Of a stretch of DNA of 64,000 bases, positions 55,543 through 63,038 are shown piece after piece. Origin of the DNA: Chryseobacterium sp. G0162 (GTDB lineage Bacteria > Bacteroidota > Bacteroidia > Flavobacteriales > Weeksellaceae); assembly GCF_003815715.1 (NCBI RefSeq), contig NZ_CP033922.1, forward strand, positions 3,086,001-3,150,000, written 5' to 3'. A program made the position numbers and the translations under genes. Position 1 is the first letter of the stretch, and the number at the start of each line of letters is the position of its first letter. The notes beneath the pieces are model-generated. The model did not search any database and was not told where the DNA came from. It saw nothing but the letters and a program-made list of their open reading frames with translations.

Positions 55543-55710
55543 ATGAAAATCAGAAAAACTTCCAATGCAAGAAAAATTGACCGTCAGGAACTAAAAAATG
55601 TAAATGGTGGAATCATCATCAGAGACAGAACTTGTTGCTTTTATAACGAAGACAATATCTGTTGTGAGTGGGCTCCTGATCTATGGAGTTGTAGAGGTAT
55701 TAAATGCTAA
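55543..55710 (+). CDS. Bacteriocin-like peptide precursor with double-glycine leader
   Basis: A 55-residue peptide, start at ATG 55543. The first 23 residues form a leader ending RQELKNVNGG, the double-glycine motif cut by peptidase-containing ABC exporters. The predicted mature part is 32 residues with six cysteines arranged CC-CC-C-C (TCCFYN, ICCEW, WSC, IKC). Similar orphan 'bacteriocin-like' peptides occur in Chryseobacterium. No maturation enzyme or peptidase ABC transporter lies next to it. Whether it is antimicrobial is unknown. Confidence 0.75.
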   Translation: MKIRKTSNARKIDRQELKNVNGGIIIRDRTCCFYNEDNICCEWAPDLWSCRGIKC

Positions 55711-55730
55711 TATTTACAACACGATAAAAA

Positions 55731-55759
55731 AATAAAGCGTACATCATGTACGCTTTATT
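55731..55759. terminator. Bidirectional terminator between peptide and amylase genes
   Basis: AATAAAGCGTACAT / ATGTACGCTTTATT palindrome around one C, between convergent genes. Confidence 0.8.
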
Positions 55760-55761
55760 AT

Positions 55762-57234
55762 TTATTCCGGAATCCAGACACTTACATTTCCGGCAGGTAC
55801 AGGAAAATTTCCCCAACCATTTTCATCGATGGGGATCTTATTTTTAAACCTTTTTAATAGGTCCTTACACTTTTTTCCGGCATATCGCTTTCCTATTTCC
55901 ATCGGCTTGTTGTAAGCCTCTTTATTGCTAAGAACTACAGCACAGCCTGTATGAGTTTCATCACCTTCGCGTATCCATCCAATACAGTTGGCATCCTCGA
56001 AATAATCTCGCTGTTCTCCATAAGCATGATCTTTTCTAGCTTTCAGAAGCTCTTCAATACCATCTATTTTAGGCATAAATATTTCCTGATCATTTCCTTC
56101 TTTATCTTTGTCAGTATAATGGGCACCATACAAATCCGGATAAAAAACACATGGATACCCATCTTTTCGCAATAGAATCAAAGCATAGGCAATAGGTTTG
56201 AACCAAGGTTCAACAGGAGCTTCCAAATCCTGCAACGGCTGTGTATCATGATTAGCAACTATACTCACCGAATGTAAAGGATCAGCTTGGGTGAGGGTTT
56301 CATCAAAAATTCTTCTGAGATCATAGGAAGCACCTTCTTTAGATGCATTATGAAAATTGTTTTGCAGTGAGCTGTCAAAAAGACTCATACAGCCTTCGGT
56401 TACTTCAATATACTTTTGAAGCAGATGAAGATATCCGGGAGCCCAGTATTCTCCTACAGCAAAAATGTTTTTTCCGGTATTGGAGCGGAGCAGCGTGAGC
56501 CATTCCTTATAAAAGTCGAAGGAAATATGCTTTAAAGCATCAAGGCGAACACCATCAAAATCTGTTTCGTCAAAATACCACTTCGCCCACGTGTTGAGCT
56601 CTTCGCGTACAAAAGGATTTCTGTGTTCAATGTCATTGTACATCAGATAATCATAATTGCCTTTTTCATCATGGATCATTTCTTCCCAGTCGTCCCCATA
56701 TTCAGATTGTATTTTATAAATATGAGACTCCATGCCCTCCGCATAATCTACACCACTGAAGCAAGTAAAATTCCATTCAAAATCAGAATATTTTTTTTCT
56801 CTTCCCGGAAAAGTAAACTTGGTATAGGATTCTATTTCCATAATATCGGAAATCACTTTTTCTCTGTTGTTTTCATCCACTTTTACCACATTGAACTTCT
56901 CCAGTTCATCACCCCCTGCTTTATGGCCCAAAACAATATCTACAATAACCTCTATATTTTGTTTTTTTAAAGCGTTGATTGCTTTTGCATATTCTTTTTT
57001 AGTACCATATTTGGTTGGCAGGGTTCCTTTCTGGTCAAATTCTCCGAGATCATAAAGATCGTAGGTATCATATCCTACCGAGTATCCACCATTTGCTCCT
57101 TTATAAGCAGGAGGAAACCATACAGAAGTTATTCCCAGTTTCGCCAGGTATTTGGACTGTTTTTCGGCTGCTTTCCATAGCTTTCCATCACCTTCAGAAT
57201 ACCAGTGGAAAAACTGAATCATTGTTGGGTTCAT
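55762..57234 (-). CDS. Cytosolic alpha-amylase (GH13)
   Basis: A 490-residue glycoside hydrolase that cuts alpha-1,4-glucans. There is no signal peptide, so it probably acts on internal glycogen or imported maltodextrins. Conserved regions: DIVLGHKAG (D99, H104), nucleophile D232 in GVRLDALKH, acid/base E262 in GEYWAPG, and D330 in VANHDTQ. The order and length match the GH13_5 group of bacterial liquefying-type amylases. It is separate from other sugar genes. Confidence 0.92.
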   Translation of the reverse strand: MNPTMIQFFHWYSEGDGKLWKAAEKQSKYLAKLGITSVWFPPAYKGANGGYSVGYDTYDLYDLGEFDQKGTLPTKYGTKKEYAKAINALKKQNIEVIVDIVLGHKAGGDELEKFNVVKVDENNREKVISDIMEIESYTKFTFPGREKKYSDFEWNFTCFSGVDYAEGMESHIYKIQSEYGDDWEEMIHDEKGNYDYLMYNDIEHRNPFVREELNTWAKWYFDETDFDGVRLDALKHISFDFYKEWLTLLRSNTGKNIFAVGEYWAPGYLHLLQKYIEVTEGCMSLFDSSLQNNFHNASKEGASYDLRRIFDETLTQADPLHSVSIVANHDTQPLQDLEAPVEPWFKPIAYALILLRKDGYPCVFYPDLYGAHYTDKDKEGNDQEIFMPKIDGIEELLKARKDHAYGEQRDYFEDANCIGWIREGDETHTGCAVVLSNKEAYNKPMEIGKRYAGKKCKDLLKRFKNKIPIDENGWGNFPVPAGNVSVWIPE

Positions 57235-57282
57235 ATAATTTGCTGATTTGTGGAATACAAGTTAGCGAAAAAATATGACCTG

Positions 57283-58377
57283 TTAATTTTCAAATTCTTT
57301 AAACGGGATTTTTAGTTGAACGGAGACAAGCTTTTTTTCTTCCGTGTTCAAATGAGAAAGTGATAGCCCAAGCAAGCGAACAGCTTTATCAAAAGGGCGT
57401 AGCTCCCAAAGTTTTTTTCCTGTATTGAAATATTCTTCCGGAGACGTAAAGTACTCCTCTCTGGTTACACTTCTTGTAAAAAGCGAGAAATCCTTATACT
57501 TAATTTTTAAGGTTAAAGTCCTTCCGAGAATATTGTTTTTCTGTAGACGTTGATGAAGTTCCTGCCCCAGGCTTTCCAGCTTTTCATTGATTTGCTGTTC
57601 ATCAAAAAGATCTTCAAAAAAAGTTCTTTCTACCGCTACACTTTTTTGGATCCGATGAGGTTTAACTTCAGAAGTATGTATACCCCGAACCACATTGTAG
57701 TAATGTTTTCCGGATTTTCCAAAGATTCTTACCAACTCTTCCAGCGATCTTTTCTTTAAATCTTTTCCTTTGTAAATGCCTAAACTAAACATTTTGTTAG
57801 CAGTAACCTTTCCTACACCATAAAATTTTTCCACAGGTAATTCTTCTAAGAAGTTTTCCACTTTATCGGGATGGATGGTTTTCTGGCCATTAGGCTTATT
57901 GATATCAGAAGCTACTTTAGCCAAAAATTTATTCACAGAAATTCCTGCAGATGCAGTTAAACCCGTTTGTTCAAATATTTTCTGACGAATCTCCCTTGCA
58001 ATCTGGTTGGCAGATTCTATTTCTTTTTTATTTTCGGTAACATCGAGATAGGCTTCATCCAATGAGAGCGGTTCTACAAGATCGGTGTACTCATAGAAGA
58101 TCTCACGGATCATTTTTGAAATTTCTTTATAGCGTGCAAAACGGGGCGGAACAAAGATGAGATCTGGGCATTTCTCTTTGGCTGTTTTACTGGGCATGGC
58201 AGAACGGACACCATATTTTCGGGCTTCATAGCTTGCTGCAGCTACTACGCCTCTGTGTTGGCCACCTACTGCAATAGGTTTTCCTTTCAGTGCAGGATTA
58301 TCATGCTGTTCTACAGAGGCATAAAATGCGTCCATATCCACGTGAATAATTTTACGAAGCGGCAAAGAAAAATCCAT
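57283..58377 (-). CDS. dinB: DNA polymerase IV
   Basis: A 364-residue Y-family translesion polymerase. The metal-binding acids are D14 (HVDMDAFYASVE) and D107/E108 (SLDEAYLDVT). The motif VAAASYEARKYGVRSAM is typical. The little-finger domain follows from about 235. The C-terminal QLKIPF resembles a beta-clamp-binding peptide. A TATCTTTG -7 element lies 5 nt before the start, so the leader is very short. No SOS box is known to me for this group. Confidence 0.95.
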   Translation of the reverse strand: MDFSLPLRKIIHVDMDAFYASVEQHDNPALKGKPIAVGGQHRGVVAAASYEARKYGVRSAMPSKTAKEKCPDLIFVPPRFARYKEISKMIREIFYEYTDLVEPLSLDEAYLDVTENKKEIESANQIAREIRQKIFEQTGLTASAGISVNKFLAKVASDINKPNGQKTIHPDKVENFLEELPVEKFYGVGKVTANKMFSLGIYKGKDLKKRSLEELVRIFGKSGKHYYNVVRGIHTSEVKPHRIQKSVAVERTFFEDLFDEQQINEKLESLGQELHQRLQKNNILGRTLTLKIKYKDFSLFTRSVTREEYFTSPEEYFNTGKKLWELRPFDKAVRLLGLSLSHLNTEEKKLVSVQLKIPFKEFEN

Positions 58378-58394
58378 ATCACAAAGATATGGAT
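58372..58394 (-). promoter_or_regulatory. Palindrome over the dinB start codon and -7 element
   Basis: ATCCATATC-ACAAA-GATATGGAT, a perfect 9-bp inverted repeat. It includes the dinB start codon (58377-58375) and the minus-strand -7 element TATCTTTG (58389-58382). Confidence 0.6.
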
Positions 58395-58425
58395 TCCTGT
58401 ATTTATGGTGAATTTTTTATAGCGG

Positions 58426-58532
58426 GAAGCTTGAAGCTTGAAGGAGGAAGTTAACGAGGTCAGTAAGGAAATTGATAACCATAAGTCTCAAATTATTTCC
58501 TGCTTCTCTCTCTCAGCCTCCAGCCTTTTCAC
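58426..58532. repeat. Degenerate inverted repeat between dinB and GNAT genes
   Basis: GAAGCTTGAAGCTTGAAGG near 58426 and an inverted relative (CAGCCTCCAGCCTTTTC near 58514), suggesting an old palindromic element; the second half reaches close to the end of the GNAT gene. Confidence 0.4.
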
Positions 58533-58984
58533 GACTTTAGCCGCATTGTAAGAAGATGAGGTTCGAAACCTGCTTTTTCATAAGCTTTTACAGCAGAATC
58601 ATTTTCAGCATAAACATCAAGTCTTATTTCTGAAATTCCCCTGGATTTTGCCCAGTCGATAAGCGCATCAGTAATTATTTTATTGACACCTTTTCCCCTG
58701 TGTTCAGGTTTTACATACATAAAACCCAGATAAGCATAGCTCTTAAATTTATTATAATCTTTCTCAGAATTTTTGATAAGAGCATAACCGGATGCGATAA
58801 TTTCATTATTGTCTTCTACAACAACTAAAGTTGCCTCCGGAGATTGTATGAATTCATTCAGATCATAATAATGGATTTCGCCATCAATCAATGTACTGTT
58901 AAAAGGTCTTTCTGCAGAAACAATTCCCTGCTCAAAGGTTAAAAGGATTTCTAAATCCTGTTCTGTGGCTTCTCTTGTGATCAT
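58529..58984 (-). CDS. GNAT family N-acetyltransferase
   Basis: A 151-residue single-domain GNAT protein. The acetyl-CoA-binding motif is YVKPEHRGKGVNKIITDALIDWA, followed by the C-terminal helix-strand AENDSAVKAYEKAGFEPHL. The substrate is unknown. It stands alone between dinB and the thioredoxin-like gene, all on the minus strand. Confidence 0.9.
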   Translation of the reverse strand: MITREATEQDLEILLTFEQGIVSAERPFNSTLIDGEIHYYDLNEFIQSPEATLVVVEDNNEIIASGYALIKNSEKDYNKFKSYAYLGFMYVKPEHRGKGVNKIITDALIDWAKSRGISEIRLDVYAENDSAVKAYEKAGFEPHLLTMRLKS

Positions 58985-59061
58985 GGTATAAAAAATAAAT
59001 GAAGTTTAAACATTCCGCTTTGATGGAGTGTTTAAACTTCAAGGTTTTGATATTTTAAAAA

Positions 59062-59577
59062 TTATTTTAAAAGTTTGTCTATGGTCTGCTGAATCTCAGG
59101 ATCTTCCGGAGAAATAGCATAATATTTTGCAATCGCTGATTTTTGATCGATAATCATATATCTTGGAATCCAGTTGAGATCCACATAATTGTTGAAATCA
59201 TTTTTCCAGCCTGAAGCAAACCAATAATTGTCTTTTTCTTTCATATTGAATCTTACAAGACTCTTATCAAATCCTTCTTTAGATCTTTCCAGCGATAAGA
59301 ACACAAAGTCAATATTTGGATTGTTTTTTTCTAATATTTCGGCTTTTGGAAGTGCCTGAAGACAGTCTCTGCACCATCCGGCCCAAAAATCGATCACTAA
59401 AACTTTTCCTTTATGCTGATCCAGAATTTCCTGGATGGTAATTGTTTTTCCATCCTCATCTTCCAGTTTTTGTTTTAAGGCTTCCTTAGAAAATCCTGTT
59501 TTAAGAGCAGTAGGAATTTTTTGTGCATAGCTAAAGCTAAACAGACCTACCATAAAAATTAATAACAACTTTCTCAT
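59062..59577 (-). CDS. TlpA-like thioredoxin-domain protein
   Basis: A 171-residue exported protein (signal peptide about 1-19, ending FSYAQ). The active site is WCRDC (C69, C72) in a thioredoxin fold of the TlpA/ResA group, which reduces periplasmic disulfides. VLVIDFWAGWCRDC and WIPRYMIIDQ (the cis-Pro strand) are seen. An upstream TAGTTTTG element on the minus strand is at 59603-59596. Partner unknown. Confidence 0.9.
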   Translation of the reverse strand: MRKLLLIFMVGLFSFSYAQKIPTALKTGFSKEALKQKLEDEDGKTITIQEILDQHKGKVLVIDFWAGWCRDCLQALPKAEILEKNNPNIDFVFLSLERSKEGFDKSLVRFNMKEKDNYWFASGWKNDFNNYVDLNWIPRYMIIDQKSAIAKYYAISPEDPEIQQTIDKLLK

Positions 59578-59595
59578 TCTACAATTTCATTTACA

Positions 59596-59603
59596 CAAAA
59601 CTA
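59596..59603 (-). promoter_or_regulatory. -7 element before the TlpA-like gene
   Basis: Minus-strand TAGTTTTG, 19 nt before the ATG at 59577. Confidence 0.5.
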
Positions 59604-59744
59604 AGCAATGCATTGCAATTCTGTATTTATTTTTTCTGAATTGGGAAAAATTTATATTATTGACAATTTCTATGAATATTGTTATAGTATAGATGAAGAT
59701 TGCCTCAAAGAGAAAACTCTATTTTTTAGTGAGAATATTTTTTG

Positions 59745-59787
59745 CCACGAATGCATGAATTTTTTCATTTTATTCGTGCATTCGTGG
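59745..59787. repeat. Long imperfect hairpin in the gap before purine nucleoside phosphorylase
   Basis: CCACGAATGCATGAA and TTCGTGCATTCGTGG form a 15-bp stem with one mismatch. Similar CACGAAT-type repeats are common between Flavobacteriia genes. The rest of the gap (59604-59824) has nothing else that I can support. Confidence 0.75.
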
Positions 59788-59824
59788 TTATTTATAAGTT
59801 TTTAAAATATTTTTTTGAGAATTC

Positions 59825-60640
59825 CTATTGGTAATTTTTTATCAAGCCTTTCACTACGGTGATTACATTCGGCATGGCTTTATTTGCTGCATTTAAAACT
59901 TCTTCGTGAGAAACAGCAAAGGCAATGTCCGGTCCTCCAAGATCTGTAATAACGGACATACAGAATACATCCATTCCCATATGTCTGGCAACGATCACTT
60001 CAGGAACGGTACTCATTCCTACCATATCACCGCCAATAGCTTTAATCATTCCGTATTCGGCAGGAGTTTCAAAAGTAGGACCTTGTAAGGCTACATAAAT
60101 CCCTCGATGGATTTTAATATTGTTGTCTGCAGCAGCTTGTTCCGCCACAGCGATCATTTTTTTGCTGTAAGGTTCACTCATATCCACAAATCGTGGTCCA
60201 AGCTCGTCAATATTTTTACCTCGAAGCGGATGCTCAGGCATCATATTGATGTGATCTTTTAAAATAACGATATCTGCAATACTGTAGGATGGATTTACAC
60301 TACCACATGCATTGGAAAGAATAAGATTTTTAATTCCCAACAGATGAAAAACCCTTACAGGAAAGGTTACTGTTTCCATAGAATGCCCTTCATAATAATG
60401 AAAACGGCCACTCATCATCAGTACTTTTTTTCCTTCCAGTATTCCATAGATAAGCTTTCCTGTATGTCCTACTACTGTAGTTTGTGGAAAATTGGGGATA
60501 TCTTTGTATTCTAAAACATGGATCGGTTCTACTTCATTCTGCAGTTTCCCAAGTCCGGATCCTAAAACAACCGCAAAATCAGGAGTGTCCTGAATGATAT
60601 TTCTGATGAAATCAGCTGTCTCTTTAATTTTTTCTAACAT
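59825..60640 (-). CDS. punA: Purine nucleoside phosphorylase
   Basis: A 271-residue trimeric-type PNP that splits purine nucleosides with phosphate in salvage. The phosphate-binding GSGLGKL is at about 27-33; VVGHTGKL, GRFHYYEGH and the purine-site Glu in PTFETPAEY are all typical. It overlaps the end of lpxK by 17 bp and is probably translated from the same transcript. The choice of PNP over MTA phosphorylase is from the motif and length. Confidence 0.92.
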   Translation of the reverse strand: MLEKIKETADFIRNIIQDTPDFAVVLGSGLGKLQNEVEPIHVLEYKDIPNFPQTTVVGHTGKLIYGILEGKKVLMMSGRFHYYEGHSMETVTFPVRVFHLLGIKNLILSNACGSVNPSYSIADIVILKDHINMMPEHPLRGKNIDELGPRFVDMSEPYSKKMIAVAEQAAADNNIKIHRGIYVALQGPTFETPAEYGMIKAIGGDMVGMSTVPEVIVARHMGMDVFCMSVITDLGGPDIAFAVSHEEVLNAANKAMPNVITVVKGLIKNYQ

Positions 60641-61649
60641 AATCTAAGATGATTTGATTGAATTCTTCCTTTTTATCAATAATGACATTGATAGGCCAGT
60701 AGTAAACAATTTCTCTAAGATAGTCAAAAGTTTTCAGACGAACGTAATCTTTCTCTGTGGTTAATATCAGCTTATATTCTCCTAATTTTTTATACTCCGC
60801 AAGGATTTTTTTAATATCATCATCCGTGAAATTATGATGATCTCTGAATTTCAGATGAGTTACCCTTTTTGAAAATTTAGCCAGATGTTCCAGAAGCGGT
60901 TTAGGGTTCGCAATTCCGGTAATCAGTAGAATATCATAGTAGTTTAGATTATTATCCGGAAGCATTTTATCTTTTCCGTATACATTTTCGTCATAACCGA
61001 TAGATGAAAAGAACACTTTTTGGTTATAAGAAGGTCTGATCCTTGAAATATAATATCTTTTGGTTTCCTCTGTAAGCTCATCAGGGCATTTGCTGACCAT
61101 AATGACATCTGCTCTTTTAGATCCGGCTCTGGATTCCCTAAGATCTCCGGCAGGAAGAAGATAGTCTTTAAAAAACGGATCATTAAAATCGGTCATCAGA
61201 ATATTGAATCCCGCTTTGATGGCACGGTGCTGCATGGCATCATCCAAAATCAGTACTCCAAGATCCATATCTTCAATCACTTTTTTGGCGCCGGGAACAC
61301 GTTCTTCCGAAACTGCAATCACAAAACGGTTTTTGAAACGCTCAAAAAGCTGCATCGCTTCATCCCCTACAATCTTGTAGTTGCTTTCATAATTCGTTAC
61401 TTCATAGCCTTTTGTTAATCTTCCGTACCCTCGTGAAAGGACTCCGGTTCTGTAATGTTTGGATAAATACTGGGCAAGATACATCACCATCGGCGATTTT
61501 CCGCTTCCGCCCACAGAGAGATTCCCGACATTGATTATCGGTGTCTTGAATTTTGTCGATTTAAAAATCCCCAAATCATACATTGTGTTTCGGATACCCG
61601 TTACCATATGATAAGCAAGGGAAAAAGGATAAAGGTACCATCTTTTCAT
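60624..61649 (-). CDS. lpxK: Tetraacyldisaccharide 4'-kinase
   Basis: A 341-residue inner-membrane kinase adding the 4'-phosphate in lipid A synthesis. The N-terminal membrane-associated helix contains YPFSLAYHMV. The P-loop is VGGSGKSPM near 47-55, preceded by INVGNLS. The segment VLSRGYGR and the DDAMQHR motif are typical of LpxK. A minus-strand TATTTTTG element (61664-61657) lies 8 nt before the start. Confidence 0.95.
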   Translation of the reverse strand: MKRWYLYPFSLAYHMVTGIRNTMYDLGIFKSTKFKTPIINVGNLSVGGSGKSPMVMYLAQYLSKHYRTGVLSRGYGRLTKGYEVTNYESNYKIVGDEAMQLFERFKNRFVIAVSEERVPGAKKVIEDMDLGVLILDDAMQHRAIKAGFNILMTDFNDPFFKDYLLPAGDLRESRAGSKRADVIMVSKCPDELTEETKRYYISRIRPSYNQKVFFSSIGYDENVYGKDKMLPDNNLNYYDILLITGIANPKPLLEHLAKFSKRVTHLKFRDHHNFTDDDIKKILAEYKKLGEYKLILTTEKDYVRLKTFDYLREIVYYWPINVIIDKKEEFNQIILDYVRKN

Positions 61650-61656
61650 ACGATTG

Positions 61657-61664
61657 CAAAAATA
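61657..61664 (-). promoter_or_regulatory. -7 element of the lpxK-punA unit
   Basis: Minus-strand TATTTTTG, just before the lpxK ATG; the transcript would be nearly leaderless. Confidence 0.45.
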
Positions 61665-61732
61665 GGAATTTTCATAAGCATTAGAGTAATATTCTCAAAG
61701 ACTTTTCAACAAATATTTCGTTAAATTAAAGT

Positions 61733-61740
61733 ATTTTTGT
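61733..61740 (+). promoter_or_regulatory. -7 element of truA
   Basis: Plus-strand TATTTTTG, 18 nt before the preferred TTG start at 61758; it argues against starting at 61737. Confidence 0.5.
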
Positions 61741-61757
61741 GGAGTTATTACAATACA

Positions 61758-62489
61758 TTGAGATACTTTATAGAATTTTCTTACAACGGAAAGAATTATT
61801 TCGGCTACCAGATACAGCCGGATGCTATTTCTGTGCAGGAAGAACTGGAAAAAGCACTTTCCACCATTTTAAGAGAAGAGATTAAAACAACAGGAGCCGG
61901 AAGAACGGATACTGGTGTTCATGCTAAAAAAATATTTGCTCATTTTGATACGGAGCAGGAACTGAATGATGAGCTTCCTCGAAGACTAAACAGTTTTCTT
62001 CCTCCTGATATATCCATTGAAAGAATTTTTAGGGTGAAGGATGATTTTCATGCCCGTTTCGATGCGACCTACAGAACCTATGAATATTATATTTCGTTGG
62101 AAAAAAATCCGTTTACTCAGGAATCTGCCTGGCAGCACTGGAAAAGACCTTTGGATATCAACAAAATGAACGAAGCTTGTAAAATTCTTTTTGAATACGA
62201 AGATTTTACAAGTTTTGCTAAATTAAAAACCGACAATAAAACGAACATCTGCAAAATGTACATCGCAAAATGGGAACAGAATGGAGCGGAACTGAAGTTC
62301 ACGGTCTCTGCCAACCGTTTTCTGAGAAATATGGTGCGTGCGATTGTAGGAACAATGATAGAGATTGGTACAGGAAAATTAAAACCGGAAGATCTTCGCA
62401 GAGTCATTGAAGATAAAAACCGTAATGCTGCCGGAACCTCTGCTCCTGCCCATGGATTATATCTTGTAGATGTAGGCTATGAATTTTAA
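61758..62489 (+). CDS. truA: tRNA pseudouridine synthase A
   Basis: A 243-residue enzyme that forms pseudouridine at positions 38-40 of tRNA. The catalytic Asp is D51 in GAGRTDTGVHA. Other conserved parts are RNMVRAIVGTMIEIG and APAHGLYLVDV near the end. I chose TTG 61758, giving the usual MRYFIEFSYNG start, because an upstream frame start would overlap the promoter. It is divergent from lpxK. Confidence 0.95.
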   Translation: MRYFIEFSYNGKNYFGYQIQPDAISVQEELEKALSTILREEIKTTGAGRTDTGVHAKKIFAHFDTEQELNDELPRRLNSFLPPDISIERIFRVKDDFHARFDATYRTYEYYISLEKNPFTQESAWQHWKRPLDINKMNEACKILFEYEDFTSFAKLKTDNKTNICKMYIAKWEQNGAELKFTVSANRFLRNMVRAIVGTMIEIGTGKLKPEDLRRVIEDKNRNAAGTSAPAHGLYLVDVGYEF

Positions 62490-62511
62490 ATAAAAACTAA
62501 AAACTATAATC

Positions 62512-62865
62512 ATGTTATCAATTCTTATTCTCATTGGAGCTTATCGATATTATGCAAGATTAGCAGAAAAATTCGGAAAAGTGAAATGGCAGCTGGGACT
62601 TTTGGCGGTAGGGGTTTATTTGGGTACTCAGATCATTTTAGGAATGTCTTACGGAGTTTACTTAGCTTCAACTGATCCAGAGGCTGTGAATAATGTAAAT
62701 TATACAGGTTTTTCTGCCGCTAACCTTGTCGGTTGGTTACTTTCTCTTCTTGCAGTATGGGGAGTTTATCTTCTTCTGGAACAAAAATATAAAAAAGAAA
62801 ATCTGCAAAAGCCCTCTATAGAAATTCAACAGATCGGTAAGGTTTCGGATGATTCACAGAATTGA
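62512..62865 (+). CDS. Small membrane protein
   Basis: A 117-residue protein with three hydrophobic segments: about 1-12 (SILILIGAYRYY), about 26-50 (QLGLLAVGVYLGTQIILGMSYGVYL in part) and about 68-86 (AANLVGWLLSLLAVWGVYLLL in part), then a charged cytosolic tail. No family is recognised. It follows truA after 22 nt and is probably co-transcribed with it. Confidence 0.8.
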   Translation: MLSILILIGAYRYYARLAEKFGKVKWQLGLLAVGVYLGTQIILGMSYGVYLASTDPEAVNNVNYTGFSAANLVGWLLSLLAVWGVYLLLEQKYKKENLQKPSIEIQQIGKVSDDSQN

Positions 62866-62996
62866 AATTGAAGCGTTCAAGAGGTTTGATAAAAATGAGA
62901 TTAGCTGCGAAAGATATTCATTCTGTAAATGACAGGCATCTTATATTTTCTATGACGATTTGCAAAAGTTGTACAGGCTGAGAATTTAGAAAGTCT

Positions 62997-63004
62997 TATT
63001 TTTG
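62997..63004 (+). promoter_or_regulatory. -7 element before the ABC exporter gene
   Basis: TATTTTTG, 35 nt before ATG 63039. Confidence 0.5.
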
Positions 63005-63038
63005 CATAGAATTTTAATTCTTTTCTTCGATTCGTATA

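Noticed and set aside
59608..59805. A 65-codon plus-strand frame between the TlpA-like and PNP genes
   Set aside because: It runs through the long hairpin at 59745-59787 and has no convincing start region.
62848..62931. A possible 27-residue ORF (MIHRIEIEAFKRF...) after the small membrane protein gene
   Set aside because: It overlaps the end of that gene and is too short to support without conservation.
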